Shown here in pieces: positions 1 through 6,535 of a stretch of DNA of 10,627 bases. Made by a program: the position numbers and the translations under genes. The notes beneath the pieces are model-generated. The model worked only from the letters and a program-made list of their open reading frames with translations. It ran no database searches and was not told the DNA's origin. The stretch lies in the NCBI RefSeq assembly GCF_937900395.1, contig NZ_CALCDX010000103.1:1-10627 (forward strand), read 5' to 3'. Positions within the stretch are counted from its first letter, which is position 1. Every line of letters begins with the position of its first letter. The stretch comes from an uncultured Caulobacter sp. Its GTDB lineage: Bacteria; Pseudomonadota; Alphaproteobacteria; Caulobacterales; Caulobacteraceae.

Positions 1-333
1 GCGGGCGATCATCTCGTCCTTGTGGAAGGGCTTGGTCATGTAGTCATCGGCGCCGCCGGCGAAGGTCTTCACCTTCGTGTCGATCTCGGCCGTGCCCGAC
101 AGGATCATGATCGGCGTGTTGATCTTGGCGACCCGCAGCGTGCGCAGCACGTCGATGCCGCTCATGTCGGGAAGGTTCAGGTCCAGCAGGATCAGGTCGT
201 AGTCGTAGATCTTGCCCAGATCCACGCCTTCCTCGCCCAGATCGGTCGTATAGACGTTGAAGCCTTCAGACTTCAGCATCAATTCGATCGTCTGCGCGGT
301 CGCGCTGTCATCCTCGATCAACAGTACGCGCAT
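1..333 (-). CDS. ctrA: Cell-cycle response regulator CtrA, N-terminal part (runs off the left edge)
   Basis: The 111 visible codons encode the receiver domain of CtrA, the OmpR-type regulator that controls cell-cycle genes and blocks replication initiation in Caulobacter. It starts MRVLLIEDDSATAQTIELML. The acidic pocket is in IEDD, the phospho-acceptor is Asp51 in LLDLNLPDM, the conserved Thr/Ser lies in ILSGTAEID, and the conserved Lys is in YMTKPF. The sequence matches my memory of C. crescentus CtrA almost completely, with SGTAEID where I recall SGSSEID. The DNA-binding winged helix lies beyond the window; full length is about 231 residues in the family. The start is the only ATG that gives the canonical N-terminus. 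In the family, CtrA is activated by the CckA-ChpT phosphorelay and degraded by ClpXP. Identity is close to certain. Confidence 0.97.
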   Translation of the reverse strand, partial: MRVLLIEDDSATAQTIELMLKSEGFNVYTTDLGEEGVDLGKIYDYDLILLDLNLPDMSGIDVLRTLRVAKINTPIMILSGTAEIDTKVKTFAGGADDYMTKPFHKDEMIAR

Positions 334-388
334 GAGCCCCTCCACGCCATTCAGGCGTAATTCGACGTCTTGGCGGAATGACCGCCGG

Positions 389-490
389 TTAAACCCTTCG
401 ACCATCCTGCCGGAGAGTTAATTTAAGACTGGTTAATGGTGAATGTTCGTGTTGGTCGAATGGTTAATCTGATTTGCGAATCGGGTGCAA
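389..490 (-). promoter_or_regulatory. ctrA promoter region with CcrM site and CtrA-type half-sites
   Basis: Reading on the minus strand toward ctrA, a TTGCACC motif (484-490) is followed after 14 bases by GATTAACC (462-469). This resembles the Caulobacter housekeeping promoter pattern TTGNCGS-N10-14-GCTANAWC imperfectly. A GANTC methylation site for CcrM (GAATC, 478-482) lies just inside the -35 element. Known ctrA P1 promoters have a CcrM site in this position, which makes them fire once the site is hemimethylated. Five TTAA half-sites follow (389-392, 418-421, 423-426, 433-436, 464-467), as expected for CtrA autoregulation of P1 and P2. The pair at 423 and 433 is separated by 6 rather than the consensus 7 bases. 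Exact transcription starts cannot be fixed from sequence. Confidence 0.65.
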
Positions 491-753
491 GCCGTCCGCT
501 GACGCTTTGGCACATTGGTCGCAGGCGTCGCACCCAGCGTTTCCGGGCCTTCCGAAACTGACCCGCCAAGGCTGGAAACCGGTAATCTCAAAGCCTCGCC
601 GGACGTCCGCATCCGTTAATCAGAGGTCGTATCACACGGCCGCCAATCTGATATTGCGGCGTTCTGTCGCGAGAATTCCGACCATTGTTCTCGCGGCGCG
701 AGCGCCGTTGGGGCCGCGATCGGTCCGGGGCCTGCGACGCCGCGACGCGGCGC
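491..753. other. Intergenic stretch between the ctrA promoter and the LytTR gene
   Basis: I see no supported gene here. The open frames crossing it are out-of-frame extensions of the neighbouring gene or lack a ribosome site and a protein-like composition. A short GC-rich dyad (CTCGC-GGC-GCGAG, near 691-703) is present without a T-run. The stretch is 3' of the LytTR gene and upstream of ctrA, so it may hold distal ctrA control sites and the end of the LytTR transcript. Confidence 0.4.
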
Positions 754-1536
754 TCAGGCCGGATTTTCTTCGGCCAGCCAGCCGGCGGCCCGCAGCTTGG
801 CCACCGACGCGCGGCTGACCGGGGCGGTCTGACCGTCGACGAGGCGCAGGCGCAGGTTCCGACCGTCCCGCTCGACCCCGACGATCGCCCGCCGCGCCAC
901 CCACCACGAGCGATGGGTCTGCAGGCCCTCGACGCCGGCGAGCCCGGTGGTGACCCGCGCCAGCGGCCCCATTTCGAGTCTGGAGCCATGTTCGGTGCGC
1001 ACCCGGACATAGTGGTCCTCCATCCTCAGATAGAGGACGGCGCCAGGGTCGATGGTTGGAGCCGCCGCCGTAACCGGAACCACGCCTTCGCTGGCGCGGG
1101 CCCGCGCGAGCGGGCGGACGCGGACGAAATAGTAGACCAGGACGATCGGCGTCGTGATCGCCACGCATTGGGCGTACCACGCTAGCGGACTCACCAGCCG
1201 GTCGATCTGCGGCCAGAGCGCGACGGCCACCAGACGCAACGGCGCGCCCTGAGCCACGCTTCCGACCAGAGCCACCGGGAGCAGGACCGTCCAGAGGGGC
1301 CAGCCACGACGCCAGGCCAGAACGAACCCCAGGCGCGCCAGGCCGCCGATCACCGCCATGCCGGTCACCGTGCTGCCGACCCAGTAGGCGATCCGCACGC
1401 CCATCCCGTCGTTGTAGAAACTGCCAAACGGCCCCATCAGCCCCAGCAGCACGCCGATGCCGACGGCGACGGCCAGGTCGATCGCCCATTCGCGGGCGGT
1501 CCCCAGCAGCGGCGGCATGGTGCGAGCGGCGGTCAT
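754..1536 (-). CDS. Membrane-anchored LytTR-type DNA-binding regulator
   Basis: This 260-residue protein has two parts. The N-terminal 140 residues form about four hydrophobic segments (roughly 19-38, 48-74, 79-98, 117-138). The C-terminal part from about residue 165 is a LytTR DNA-binding domain, shown by MEDHYVRVRT (172-181), the QTHRSWWV segment (206-213) and the ending VSRASVAKLRAAGW. There is no receiver domain, so it is not a classical AlgR/AgrA response regulator; it is the membrane-tethered type common in Caulobacterales. The likely role is transcription control from the inner membrane in response to an unknown signal. The start at 1534-1536 has AAGGG very close upstream; a second in-frame ATG at 1518 has no ribosome site. 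It is divergent from the hydrolase gene at 1687, so the two may share a control region. Targets are unknown. Confidence 0.85.
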   Translation of the reverse strand: MTAARTMPPLLGTAREWAIDLAVAVGIGVLLGLMGPFGSFYNDGMGVRIAYWVGSTVTGMAVIGGLARLGFVLAWRRGWPLWTVLLPVALVGSVAQGAPLRLVAVALWPQIDRLVSPLAWYAQCVAITTPIVLVYYFVRVRPLARARASEGVVPVTAAAPTIDPGAVLYLRMEDHYVRVRTEHGSRLEMGPLARVTTGLAGVEGLQTHRSWWVARRAIVGVERDGRNLRLRLVDGQTAPVSRASVAKLRAAGWLAEENPA

Positions 1537-1686
1537 GCCCTTCGTATAGAGCCAGCGCCGGCGGAGTCGCCAGCCCGCGCCCGCTCGCCCGCCCGCGAAC
1601 CCATTCGCCCATTCGCGCAGAAGCGCTGGCGAAGACCCGTCTCGCCGCCGAAAGGGGCGACATCGTCATCCCCTCGAAGGACCGTC

Positions 1687-2688
1687 ATGTCGCTCCGCGC
1701 CCTCCTCGCCGCCGCCCTGCTCGCGGCGACCGCCACCCCCGCCCTGGCCGCCAACGCCGGCTTCATGGTGCTGCAACAGCCGCGCCCCAACGCGTCGGCC
1801 GTGGAGGTCGGCGTCTGGTACCCCACCGACGCGACGCCTTTCTCCATAACGCTGGGCCTGAACGCCCAGACCGTCGCCGCCGGCGCGCCCCTCGTCGGCG
1901 AGCGCTTGCCGCTGATCGTCATGTCGCACGGCAACGGCGGTTTCTTCGGCGGCCATGCCGACACCGCCCAGGCGCTGGCCGAGGCCGGCTTCGTCGTCGC
2001 GGCGCTCACGCACCCCGGCGACAACTATCGCGACCAGAGCCGCGCCACGGCGATGGCCGACCGGCCCGCCGCCCTCTCGGCCCTGATCGGTTGGATGCTG
2101 GACGCCTCGCCGCTGAAGGCCAAGCTGGACCCCGAGCGCGTCGGCGCGTTCGGCTTCTCGTCCGGCGGCTTCACGGTGCTGGCGGCGGCGGGCGGCGAGC
2201 CCGACCTGTCGCGGATGACCGACCATTGCGTGAAGTCTCCCGCCAACTTCGACTGCAAGCTGACCGCCAGCCGCCCGGCGCCGGCGGGCGCCCTGACCGC
2301 CCCCTGGGTCCATGATCCGCGCATCAAGGCCGTCGTCGCCGCCGCCCCGGCGCTGGGCTTCACTTTCGGCGAGGATGGCCTGAGGGGGATCACCGCGCCG
2401 GTCCAGTTATGGAAGGCGGCGGACGACCAGGTCCTGCCCGGCGACGACTACGCCGAGGCCGTGCATCGGAACCTCAAGCGTCCGCACGACTACCACGTGG
2501 TCCCGAGCGCGGGACACTTCGATTTCCTCTCGCCCTGCGCCACGACGCCGCCCGCCGATCTGGCCTATCTGTGCGCCAGCGCCCCGGGCTTCGACCGCGT
2601 CGCTTTCCACCACGACTTCAACGCCGCCGTCGTCCGTTTCTTCACCGACCAATTGGTCGCACCCAAAGACGTCGCACCCGGGCGCTGA
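1687..2688 (+). CDS. Secreted alpha/beta hydrolase, dienelactone-hydrolase-like
   Basis: The 333-residue protein begins with a signal peptide: a short basic start, an Ala/Leu core, and probable cleavage after ALA at residue 21. The mature part is an alpha/beta hydrolase. The oxyanion-hole motif SHGNGG is at 80-85, the nucleophile elbow GFSSG puts Ser158 in place, Asp246 or Asp247 sits in KAADDQ, and His277 sits in AGHFDF. This layout fits the predicted dienelactone hydrolase / platelet-activating-factor acetylhydrolase-like group (COG4188 type). Substrate is unknown; an ester or amide hydrolysed outside the cytoplasm is the likely reaction. Four cysteines in two close pairs (181/190, 284/296) suggest disulfides. 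The ATG has GAAGGA six bases upstream, and the signal peptide supports this start. It precedes fliI by about 90 bases but is not obviously part of the flagellar operon. Confidence 0.88.
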   Translation: MSLRALLAAALLAATATPALAANAGFMVLQQPRPNASAVEVGVWYPTDATPFSITLGLNAQTVAAGAPLVGERLPLIVMSHGNGGFFGGHADTAQALAEAGFVVAALTHPGDNYRDQSRATAMADRPAALSALIGWMLDASPLKAKLDPERVGAFGFSSGGFTVLAAAGGEPDLSRMTDHCVKSPANFDCKLTASRPAPAGALTAPWVHDPRIKAVVAAAPALGFTFGEDGLRGITAPVQLWKAADDQVLPGDDYAEAVHRNLKRPHDYHVVPSAGHFDFLSPCATTPPADLAYLCASAPGFDRVAFHHDFNAAVVRFFTDQLVAPKDVAPGR

Positions 2689-2697
2689 TTTCATACC

Positions 2698-2707
2698 TGG
2701 TTAACCA
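2698..2707. promoter_or_regulatory. Possible CtrA half-site upstream of fliI
   Basis: A perfect 10-base palindrome TGGTTAACCA lies 72 bases ahead of the preferred fliI start and contains the TTAACC core recognised by CtrA. Known class II flagellar promoters in Caulobacter, including fliIJ, are CtrA-activated, with sites of the form TTAA-N7-TTAA over the -35 region. Here the second half-site at the right spacing is GCCC, so the match is only half. If this is the -35 region, transcription would begin near 2740, downstream of the alternative GTG start at 2720. That favours the TTG start of fliI. Confidence 0.4.
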
Positions 2708-2779
2708 CGTTGCCCGACTGTGGCGACACGGGGGCGAATAGCCAAGTTTGGCGCTCCCCGTGGGGTTTCGGGGTCCAGC

Positions 2780-4114
2780 TTGCGCAGTCTCATCGCCGCC
2801 GTCGAACGCATCGACCCGCTGACCGTCTATGGTCGCGTGGCCGCCGTGAACGGCCTCCTGATCGAGGCGCGCGGCGGCTTGACCCGCCTGGCCGTCGGCG
2901 CCCGGGTCGAGATCGAGCGCCTGGGCCAGACCGCCCTGCCCGCCGAGGTCGTCGGCTTCCGCGAGACCCGCGCCCTGCTGATGCCCTTCGGCCCCGTCGA
3001 GGGCGTCGCGCCCGGCGCCGAAATCCGCATCGTGCCGGAGGGCGCCGTGGTCCGCCCAACCAAGGCGTGGTTGGGCCGGATCATCAACGCCTTTGGCGAG
3101 CCGATCGACGGCCTGGGCCCGCTGCCCCAGGGCGAGGTCCCCTATCCGCTGAAGACACCGCCGCCGCCGGCCCACGCCCGCGGCCGGGTCGGCGAGCGCC
3201 TGGACCTGGGCGTGCGGTCGATGAACGTCTTCACCACCACCTGCCGCGGCCAGCGCCTGGGCATCTTCGCCGGCTCGGGCGTCGGCAAGTCGGTGCTGCT
3301 GTCGATGCTGGCCAAGGAAGCGACCTGCGACGCCGTCGTCGTCGGCCTGATCGGCGAGCGGGGTCGCGAGGTCCGCGAGTTCGTCGAGGAGACGCTGGGC
3401 GAGGAAGGCCTGCGCCGCGCCGTCGTCGTGGTCGCCACCTCGGACGAGCCGGCCCTGACCCGCCGCCAGGCCGCCTACATGACCCTGGCGGTCAGTGAGT
3501 ATATGCGAGACCAAGACCAGGAAGTCCTGTGCCTGATGGACTCGGTCACCCGCTTCGCCATGGCCCAGCGCGAGATCGGCCTGGCCGCCGGCGAGCCGCC
3601 GACCACCAAGGGCTATACGCCCACCGTCTTCACCGAGCTGCCCAAGCTGCTGGAGCGCGCCGGTCCCGGCCCGATCCGCGCCGATGGCACCACCGCCGCC
3701 CCGATCACCGCGCTCTTCACCGTGCTGGTGGACGGCGACGACCACAACGAGCCGATCGCCGACGCCACGCGCGGTATCCTGGACGGCCACATCGTCATGG
3801 AGCGGGCCATCGCCGAGCGAGGCCGCTTCCCCGCCATCAACGTCCTGAAGTCGATCAGCCGGACCATGCCCGGCTGCCAGACCCCGGACGAGCGCGAGAT
3901 CGTCAAGGGCGCGCGCCAGGTGATGGCCGCCTATTCGAACATGGAAGAGCTGATCCGCATCGGCGCCTATCGCGCCGGGGCCGACCCCGTGGTCGACCGC
4001 GCGATCCGTCTCAACCCCGCCATCGAGGCTTTCCTTAGCCAGGATAAGGAAGAGGCAACCAGTCTCGACGACTCTTTCGGCATGCTGGGCCAGATCCTGC
4101 AGAGTGAGTACTGA
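2780..4114 (+). CDS. fliI: Flagellum-specific ATPase FliI
   Basis: FliI is the hexameric ATPase of the flagellar type III export gate, related to the F1-ATPase beta subunit. Counting from TTG at 2780 (444 residues), the Walker A motif AGSGVGKS is at 164-171, the catalytic Glu is in GERGRE (193), and Walker B VLCLMD ends at Asp254. The F-type ATPase signature PAINVLKSIS is at 351-360 with Arg following. The N-terminal beta-barrel region is present (GRVAAVNGLLIEARG). The frame is also open upstream to a GTG at 2720, which would give 464 residues. I prefer TTG because the 444-residue product matches the C. crescentus protein as I recall it, and the extra N-terminal residues look like untranslated DNA. 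Neither start has a strong ribosome site. It is translationally coupled to fliJ. Confidence 0.95.
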   Translation: MRSLIAAVERIDPLTVYGRVAAVNGLLIEARGGLTRLAVGARVEIERLGQTALPAEVVGFRETRALLMPFGPVEGVAPGAEIRIVPEGAVVRPTKAWLGRIINAFGEPIDGLGPLPQGEVPYPLKTPPPPAHARGRVGERLDLGVRSMNVFTTTCRGQRLGIFAGSGVGKSVLLSMLAKEATCDAVVVGLIGERGREVREFVEETLGEEGLRRAVVVVATSDEPALTRRQAAYMTLAVSEYMRDQDQEVLCLMDSVTRFAMAQREIGLAAGEPPTTKGYTPTVFTELPKLLERAGPGPIRADGTTAAPITALFTVLVDGDDHNEPIADATRGILDGHIVMERAIAERGRFPAINVLKSISRTMPGCQTPDEREIVKGARQVMAAYSNMEELIRIGAYRAGADPVVDRAIRLNPAIEAFLSQDKEEATSLDDSFGMLGQILQSEY

Positions 4115-4530
4115 TGACCAAGTGGGCCGCCTCGCTGATCCGTATCTCCACCCACGAGGTCGAGACCCTGCAAAAGCGCCTCGCCGAGATCGTCGAGCGC
4201 CGCACGGCGGCCGAGCTGCGGGTGGCCATGCTGGACGCCGAGGCGGAAGCCGAAGCCAAGCGGGCCGAGGGCGACGCCAGCGCCGGCTGGTACATGATCG
4301 GCTACCGCGAAGGCCATAAGCGCCGCCGCGCCGAGATGCTGGCCCAGATCGAGCTGTGCCAGGAGGAAGAGGTCGGGGCGCGCGACGCCCTGGCCGAGGC
4401 CTTCGAGAACCTCAAGAAGTACGAGCATGTCGCCGAGCAGGCCAAGGTGCTGGCCGCCAAGAAGCAGGGCGCCTTCGAGGCCGCTCAGCTGGACGAGCTG
4501 GGCCTGCGCCGCAAGGCCGCCGGGTTCTAG
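4114..4530 (+). CDS. fliJ: Flagellar export protein FliJ
   Basis: The 138-residue product is almost entirely charged, Ala-rich helix with heptad spacing (for example VETLQKRLAEIVERRTAAEL), as expected for FliJ. FliJ forms an antiparallel coiled coil inserted in the FliI ring, like the gamma subunit in F1. It starts on the A of the fliI stop codon (TGATG), so translation is coupled. Position after fliI, length and composition together support the call; FliJ sequences diverge strongly, so context carries much of the weight. A WYMIGYREGHKRRR segment near the middle (59-72) probably marks the turn between the two long helices. Confidence 0.9.
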   Translation: MTKWAASLIRISTHEVETLQKRLAEIVERRTAAELRVAMLDAEAEAEAKRAEGDASAGWYMIGYREGHKRRRAEMLAQIELCQEEEVGARDALAEAFENLKKYEHVAEQAKVLAAKKQGAFEAAQLDELGLRRKAAGF

Positions 4531-4540
4531 ATTTTAGATC

Positions 4541-4671
4541 CCGATCTCCCCGGCGAATGCCGGGGCCCAGATTCACCAGGAGAGGTTTGGGTGCTCGCGC
4601 TCAGCCGCATCACCAAACCCACATAGCCTTTCGACTTCGATCTGGGTCCCGGCATTCGCCGGGAAGGTCGG
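4541..4671. repeat. Inverted-repeat intergenic element, CIR-like
   Basis: Two 32-base arms, 4541-4572 and 4640-4671, are inverted copies matching at 29 of 32 positions. Each arm contains its own dyad, CCCGGC-GAAT-GCCGGG. The roughly 67-base centre has a weaker inner pair (ggtttgg / ccaaacc). A CcrM site GATTC overlaps the end of the left arm (4570-4574). C. crescentus has long intergenic repeats (CIR family) with inverted-repeat layout and a CcrM site linked to one repeat, and this element resembles that description. The folded RNA could also end the fliIJ transcript, though no T-run follows. Copy number in this genome cannot be judged from one window. Confidence 0.7.
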
Positions 4672-4712
4672 ATGGAAAGGAAATCTCAAGTCGCTTGGCC
4701 CATGACTGCGAC

Positions 4713-5390
4713 ATGAGCCTCATTCACGCGCTTCAGGAAACCGGCAGCGCCAATTCGCTGGCGACGCGGTTCCGCCGCGCGCGGGCCGCGCATGTCGTCG
4801 CCCTGATCGAGAAGACCTTCGCCGAGCGGGGCCAGTGCCGCATCGCCGACCTGGGCGGCGAGCCGGCCTATTGGCGGCTGCTGTTCGACCACGACTTCCT
4901 GGCGTCGCGGAAGGTCCATGTCAGCCTGTTCAATCCGCAGCCGTTCACGGTGGACGATCCGCTGTTCAGCGCCGTGGTCGGCGACGCCTGCGACCTCTCG
5001 GGCCATGCCGATCTCAGCTTCGACCTCGTCCATTCGAACTCGGTGGTCGAGCACGTCGGCGACTGGCCGCGCATGGAGGCCTTCGCGCGCGAGTGCCGCC
5101 GCCTGGCGCCGCGCTACTACGTCCAGACGCCCTATTTCTGGTTCCCGATCGAGCCGCATTTCTCCGCGCCGTTCTTCCACTGGCGGTCGGAGCAGGCCCG
5201 CGCTCGCATGCTGCTGAAGCGGGGTTATGGCTGGTGGCCCAAGTCAGCGGACATGGGCGAGGCGATGCGCGCCGTCCAGCACGCGCGCCTGCTGGACAAG
5301 GCCCAGTTCGGCTTTCTCTTCCCCGACGCCCGCCACGTCGACGAGAAGATCCTGGTCGTCACCAAGTCGCTGATCGCGATCCGGGACTAA
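4713..5390 (+). CDS. Class I SAM-dependent methyltransferase-like protein
   Basis: The 225-residue product has the core of a Rossmann-fold methyltransferase. A motif I-like strand and turn IADLGGE is at 44-50, a second acidic strand VVGDACDL at 88-95, and the motif FDLVHSNSVVEHVGDW at 103-118 corresponds to the post-motif II strand of small-molecule or sugar methyltransferases. The aromatic PYFWFPIEPHF stretch (140-150) could line the substrate site. Motif I is unusual (LGGE instead of GxGxG), so catalytic activity is likely but not certain. The ATG at 4713 is the only sensible start; a purine-rich GGAAAGGAA lies about 30 bases upstream, too far for a normal ribosome site. The gene is downstream of fliJ across the repeat element. 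Substrate is unknown. Confidence 0.75.
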   Translation: MSLIHALQETGSANSLATRFRRARAAHVVALIEKTFAERGQCRIADLGGEPAYWRLLFDHDFLASRKVHVSLFNPQPFTVDDPLFSAVVGDACDLSGHADLSFDLVHSNSVVEHVGDWPRMEAFARECRRLAPRYYVQTPYFWFPIEPHFSAPFFHWRSEQARARMLLKRGYGWWPKSADMGEAMRAVQHARLLDKAQFGFLFPDARHVDEKILVVTKSLIAIRD

Positions 5391-5412
5391 GGCCGAAGCC
5401 TCGCCGGATCAC

Positions 5413-5446
5413 TTGCCGCTTCACGCCCCCAAGTTATCGTGGGGGC
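5413..5446 (+). promoter_or_regulatory. Candidate promoter and hairpin abutting the start codon
   Basis: TTGCCGC (5413-5419) matches the Caulobacter -35 pattern TTGNCGS. After 13 bases GTTATCGT (5433-5440) partly matches the -10 pattern GCTANAWC. Transcription would then start at or next to the ATG at 5447, giving a leaderless mRNA, a form common in Caulobacter. The same stretch is a perfect hairpin, GCCCCCA (5425-5431) with TGGGGGC (5440-5446) around an 8-base loop, ending exactly at the ATG. It could alternatively be the end of the methyltransferase transcript or a structure that hides a G-rich ribosome site. Confidence 0.4.
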
Positions 5447-5794
5447 ATGGGTCCTCTCTCAAACTATCCGCCGGATCTCAGGCGCGCGATCCTGAAGCTC
5501 TGGCGCCCAAGCTCTCCGTTCTGGGCCTTCCGCAGCAGCTCAGGCCTGGACAGGCGCAAGGCGCATGAGGTCGAGATCAGGATCGATGTTCCTCCAGAGC
5601 GGCTGACGCACGATCTGGACTTCCCAGGGTGGCGCATCGTCCTGACGACAGACGACGGCAGACTATTCCTGAGGCGCGAACAGCCTCTGACCAACGCAGC
5701 CCTAAGACAGCTTTTCAGGGAGGCGGTCGTCCTCGCCCGCGCGCACGGCGGCGGATTCCGGTCGTGGATGCACAAGCCGGACCTGGAAGACTAG
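5447..5794 (+). CDS. Small uncharacterised protein, faintly RraB-like
   Basis: The 115-residue product has no signal peptide or membrane segment. It begins MGPLSNYPPDLRRAI and ends in SWMHKPDLED. The second half (GWRIVLTTDDGRLFLRR, then a helix, then ARAHGGGFRSWM) resembles the C-terminal pattern of RNase E inhibitor RraB-type proteins, where a helix is followed by a GG-x-Y-x-x-W motif; this is a weak impression only. No normal ribosome site is seen; GGGGG just before the ATG is part of a hairpin. Its stop codon overlaps the stop of the convergent gene on the other strand. Codon choice is less GC-biased than in the neighbouring genes. Confidence 0.65.
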   Translation: MGPLSNYPPDLRRAILKLWRPSSPFWAFRSSSGLDRRKAHEVEIRIDVPPERLTHDLDFPGWRIVLTTDDGRLFLRREQPLTNAALRQLFREAVVLARAHGGGFRSWMHKPDLED

Positions 5795-6324
5795 TCGAAC
5801 CGCGCGAAGAGCTTGTGCGCGAAGGTCGCCAGGACGTTGTCGACCTGATCCCAGCGGACCGTGCGCCAATCGATTTCCGTGTCCGCCCCGTTGTGATCGA
5901 TGGGGCCGGGGAACATGCCGCCATAGATGACGTCCACCAGACCCGCCTCGCCCGCCGAAAAGGCGATGTAGGGCAGCGGCTGGCCGTCGGGATGATCCGG
6001 GCGCTTGATCTCCAGGCGGTGCTTGGCCGCCTCGCCTTCGCCGCTCACCTCATAACGCGCCTCGAACCCGTGCGCGCGGGCGCGTTCGGCCAGCGCGTTC
6101 AGCTGAGGCGTCAGCCTCTCCTGGGCGGACTGACCAAAGGTTGGCCGGTCCAGGTCGGGCCGCTCCGCGAAGGCGTCATCCTCGAACCGCGGAACCGGAG
6201 GGACCGCCGCCGCGCGGGGCCTTGCAGGCCTACGCACTCGAAACCCGAAGATCACCGCGATACAGCCTATGACAATCAAGGCCGCCACGACGTTGGGCAG
6301 ACCTTCAAACAACTCGATACGCAT
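5791..6324 (-). CDS. Uncharacterised single-pass membrane-anchored protein
   Basis: The 177-residue product starts MRIELFEGLP and has one N-terminal hydrophobic helix (about 11-28), followed by an Arg/Pro/Ala-rich linker (29-48) and a soluble domain from about 66 to the end. I do not recognise the domain. It has a conserved-looking HGFEARYEVSGEGEAAKHRLEIKR strand-rich part, split here as HGFEARYEVSG and AAKHRLEIKR, and ends WDQVDNVLATFAHKLFARFD. The basic linker after the helix suggests the domain is cytoplasmic. The start at 6324 has a strong GGAGG six bases upstream; an upstream in-frame ATG at 6351 would add nine basic residues without a ribosome site. Its last four bases (CTAG) are shared with the convergent gene. 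Confidence 0.75.
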   Translation of the reverse strand: MRIELFEGLPNVVAALIVIGCIAVIFGFRVRRPARPRAAAVPPVPRFEDDAFAERPDLDRPTFGQSAQERLTPQLNALAERARAHGFEARYEVSGEGEAAKHRLEIKRPDHPDGQPLPYIAFSAGEAGLVDVIYGGMFPGPIDHNGADTEIDWRTVRWDQVDNVLATFAHKLFARFD

Positions 6325-6385
6325 AAAACGCCTCCGGCCTCGGTAGGCCACCGACGCCGTTCGCTAACATTGTCCTGGATCAAGT

Positions 6386-6535
6386 GAGGCCGGGGGCGGA
6401 CGGCCTCGGCGGGCGCGCCCGCGGCGACGGCCACGTCATGCTCAAGGTTAATTCGAAGTCATGAAGGGCTTGTAAGTTGAGCGGCAAGATCAGCGCCCGT
6501 AAACCCCGCCGCTCCGGCGCGTAACGCCGTTTTTT
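6386..6535 (+). ncRNA. Candidate structured leader RNA or small RNA
   Basis: There is no protein gene between 6325 and 6622, but the plus strand is full of dyads. GAGGCCG (6386-6392) pairs with CGGCCTC (6401-6407). A perfect 14-base palindrome lies at 6409-6422. An intrinsic terminator ends the stretch at 6535. A terminator here is unexpected, because no plus-strand gene precedes it. It is either an attenuated leader of the VOC gene starting at 6623 or a free small RNA. Only tiny open frames occur inside (6438-6464, 8 codons, and 6461-6475). No known RNA family is recognised and no convincing promoter was found. Confidence 0.3.
6515..6535 (+). terminator. Intrinsic terminator with alternative hairpin
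   Basis: CGGCG (6515-6519) and CGCCG (6525-6529) form a stem around a CGTAA loop, followed directly by six T. The same CGGCG arm can instead pair with CGCCG at 6507-6511 around a CTC loop, which would break the terminator. The T-run gives the direction as plus strand. The stem is short but wholly GC. Confidence 0.65.

Noticed and set aside
632..1669. 345-codon minus-strand frame overlapping the LytTR gene
   Set aside because: Arg/Gly/Ala/Pro-rich out-of-frame translation of the LytTR coding sequence, which has clear membrane and DNA-binding motifs in its own frame.
2642..3790. Long minus-strand open frame opposite fliI
   Set aside because: It is the antisense shadow of the FliI gene; the residue make-up (Gly, Asp, His, Gln, Arg rich) is typical of reversed GC-rich codons and no domain is seen.
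5629..6387. 252-codon plus-strand frame across the two small genes
   Set aside because: Runs antisense to the membrane-anchored gene, which has a strong GGAGG site and a membrane helix; the frame has no domain-like sequence.
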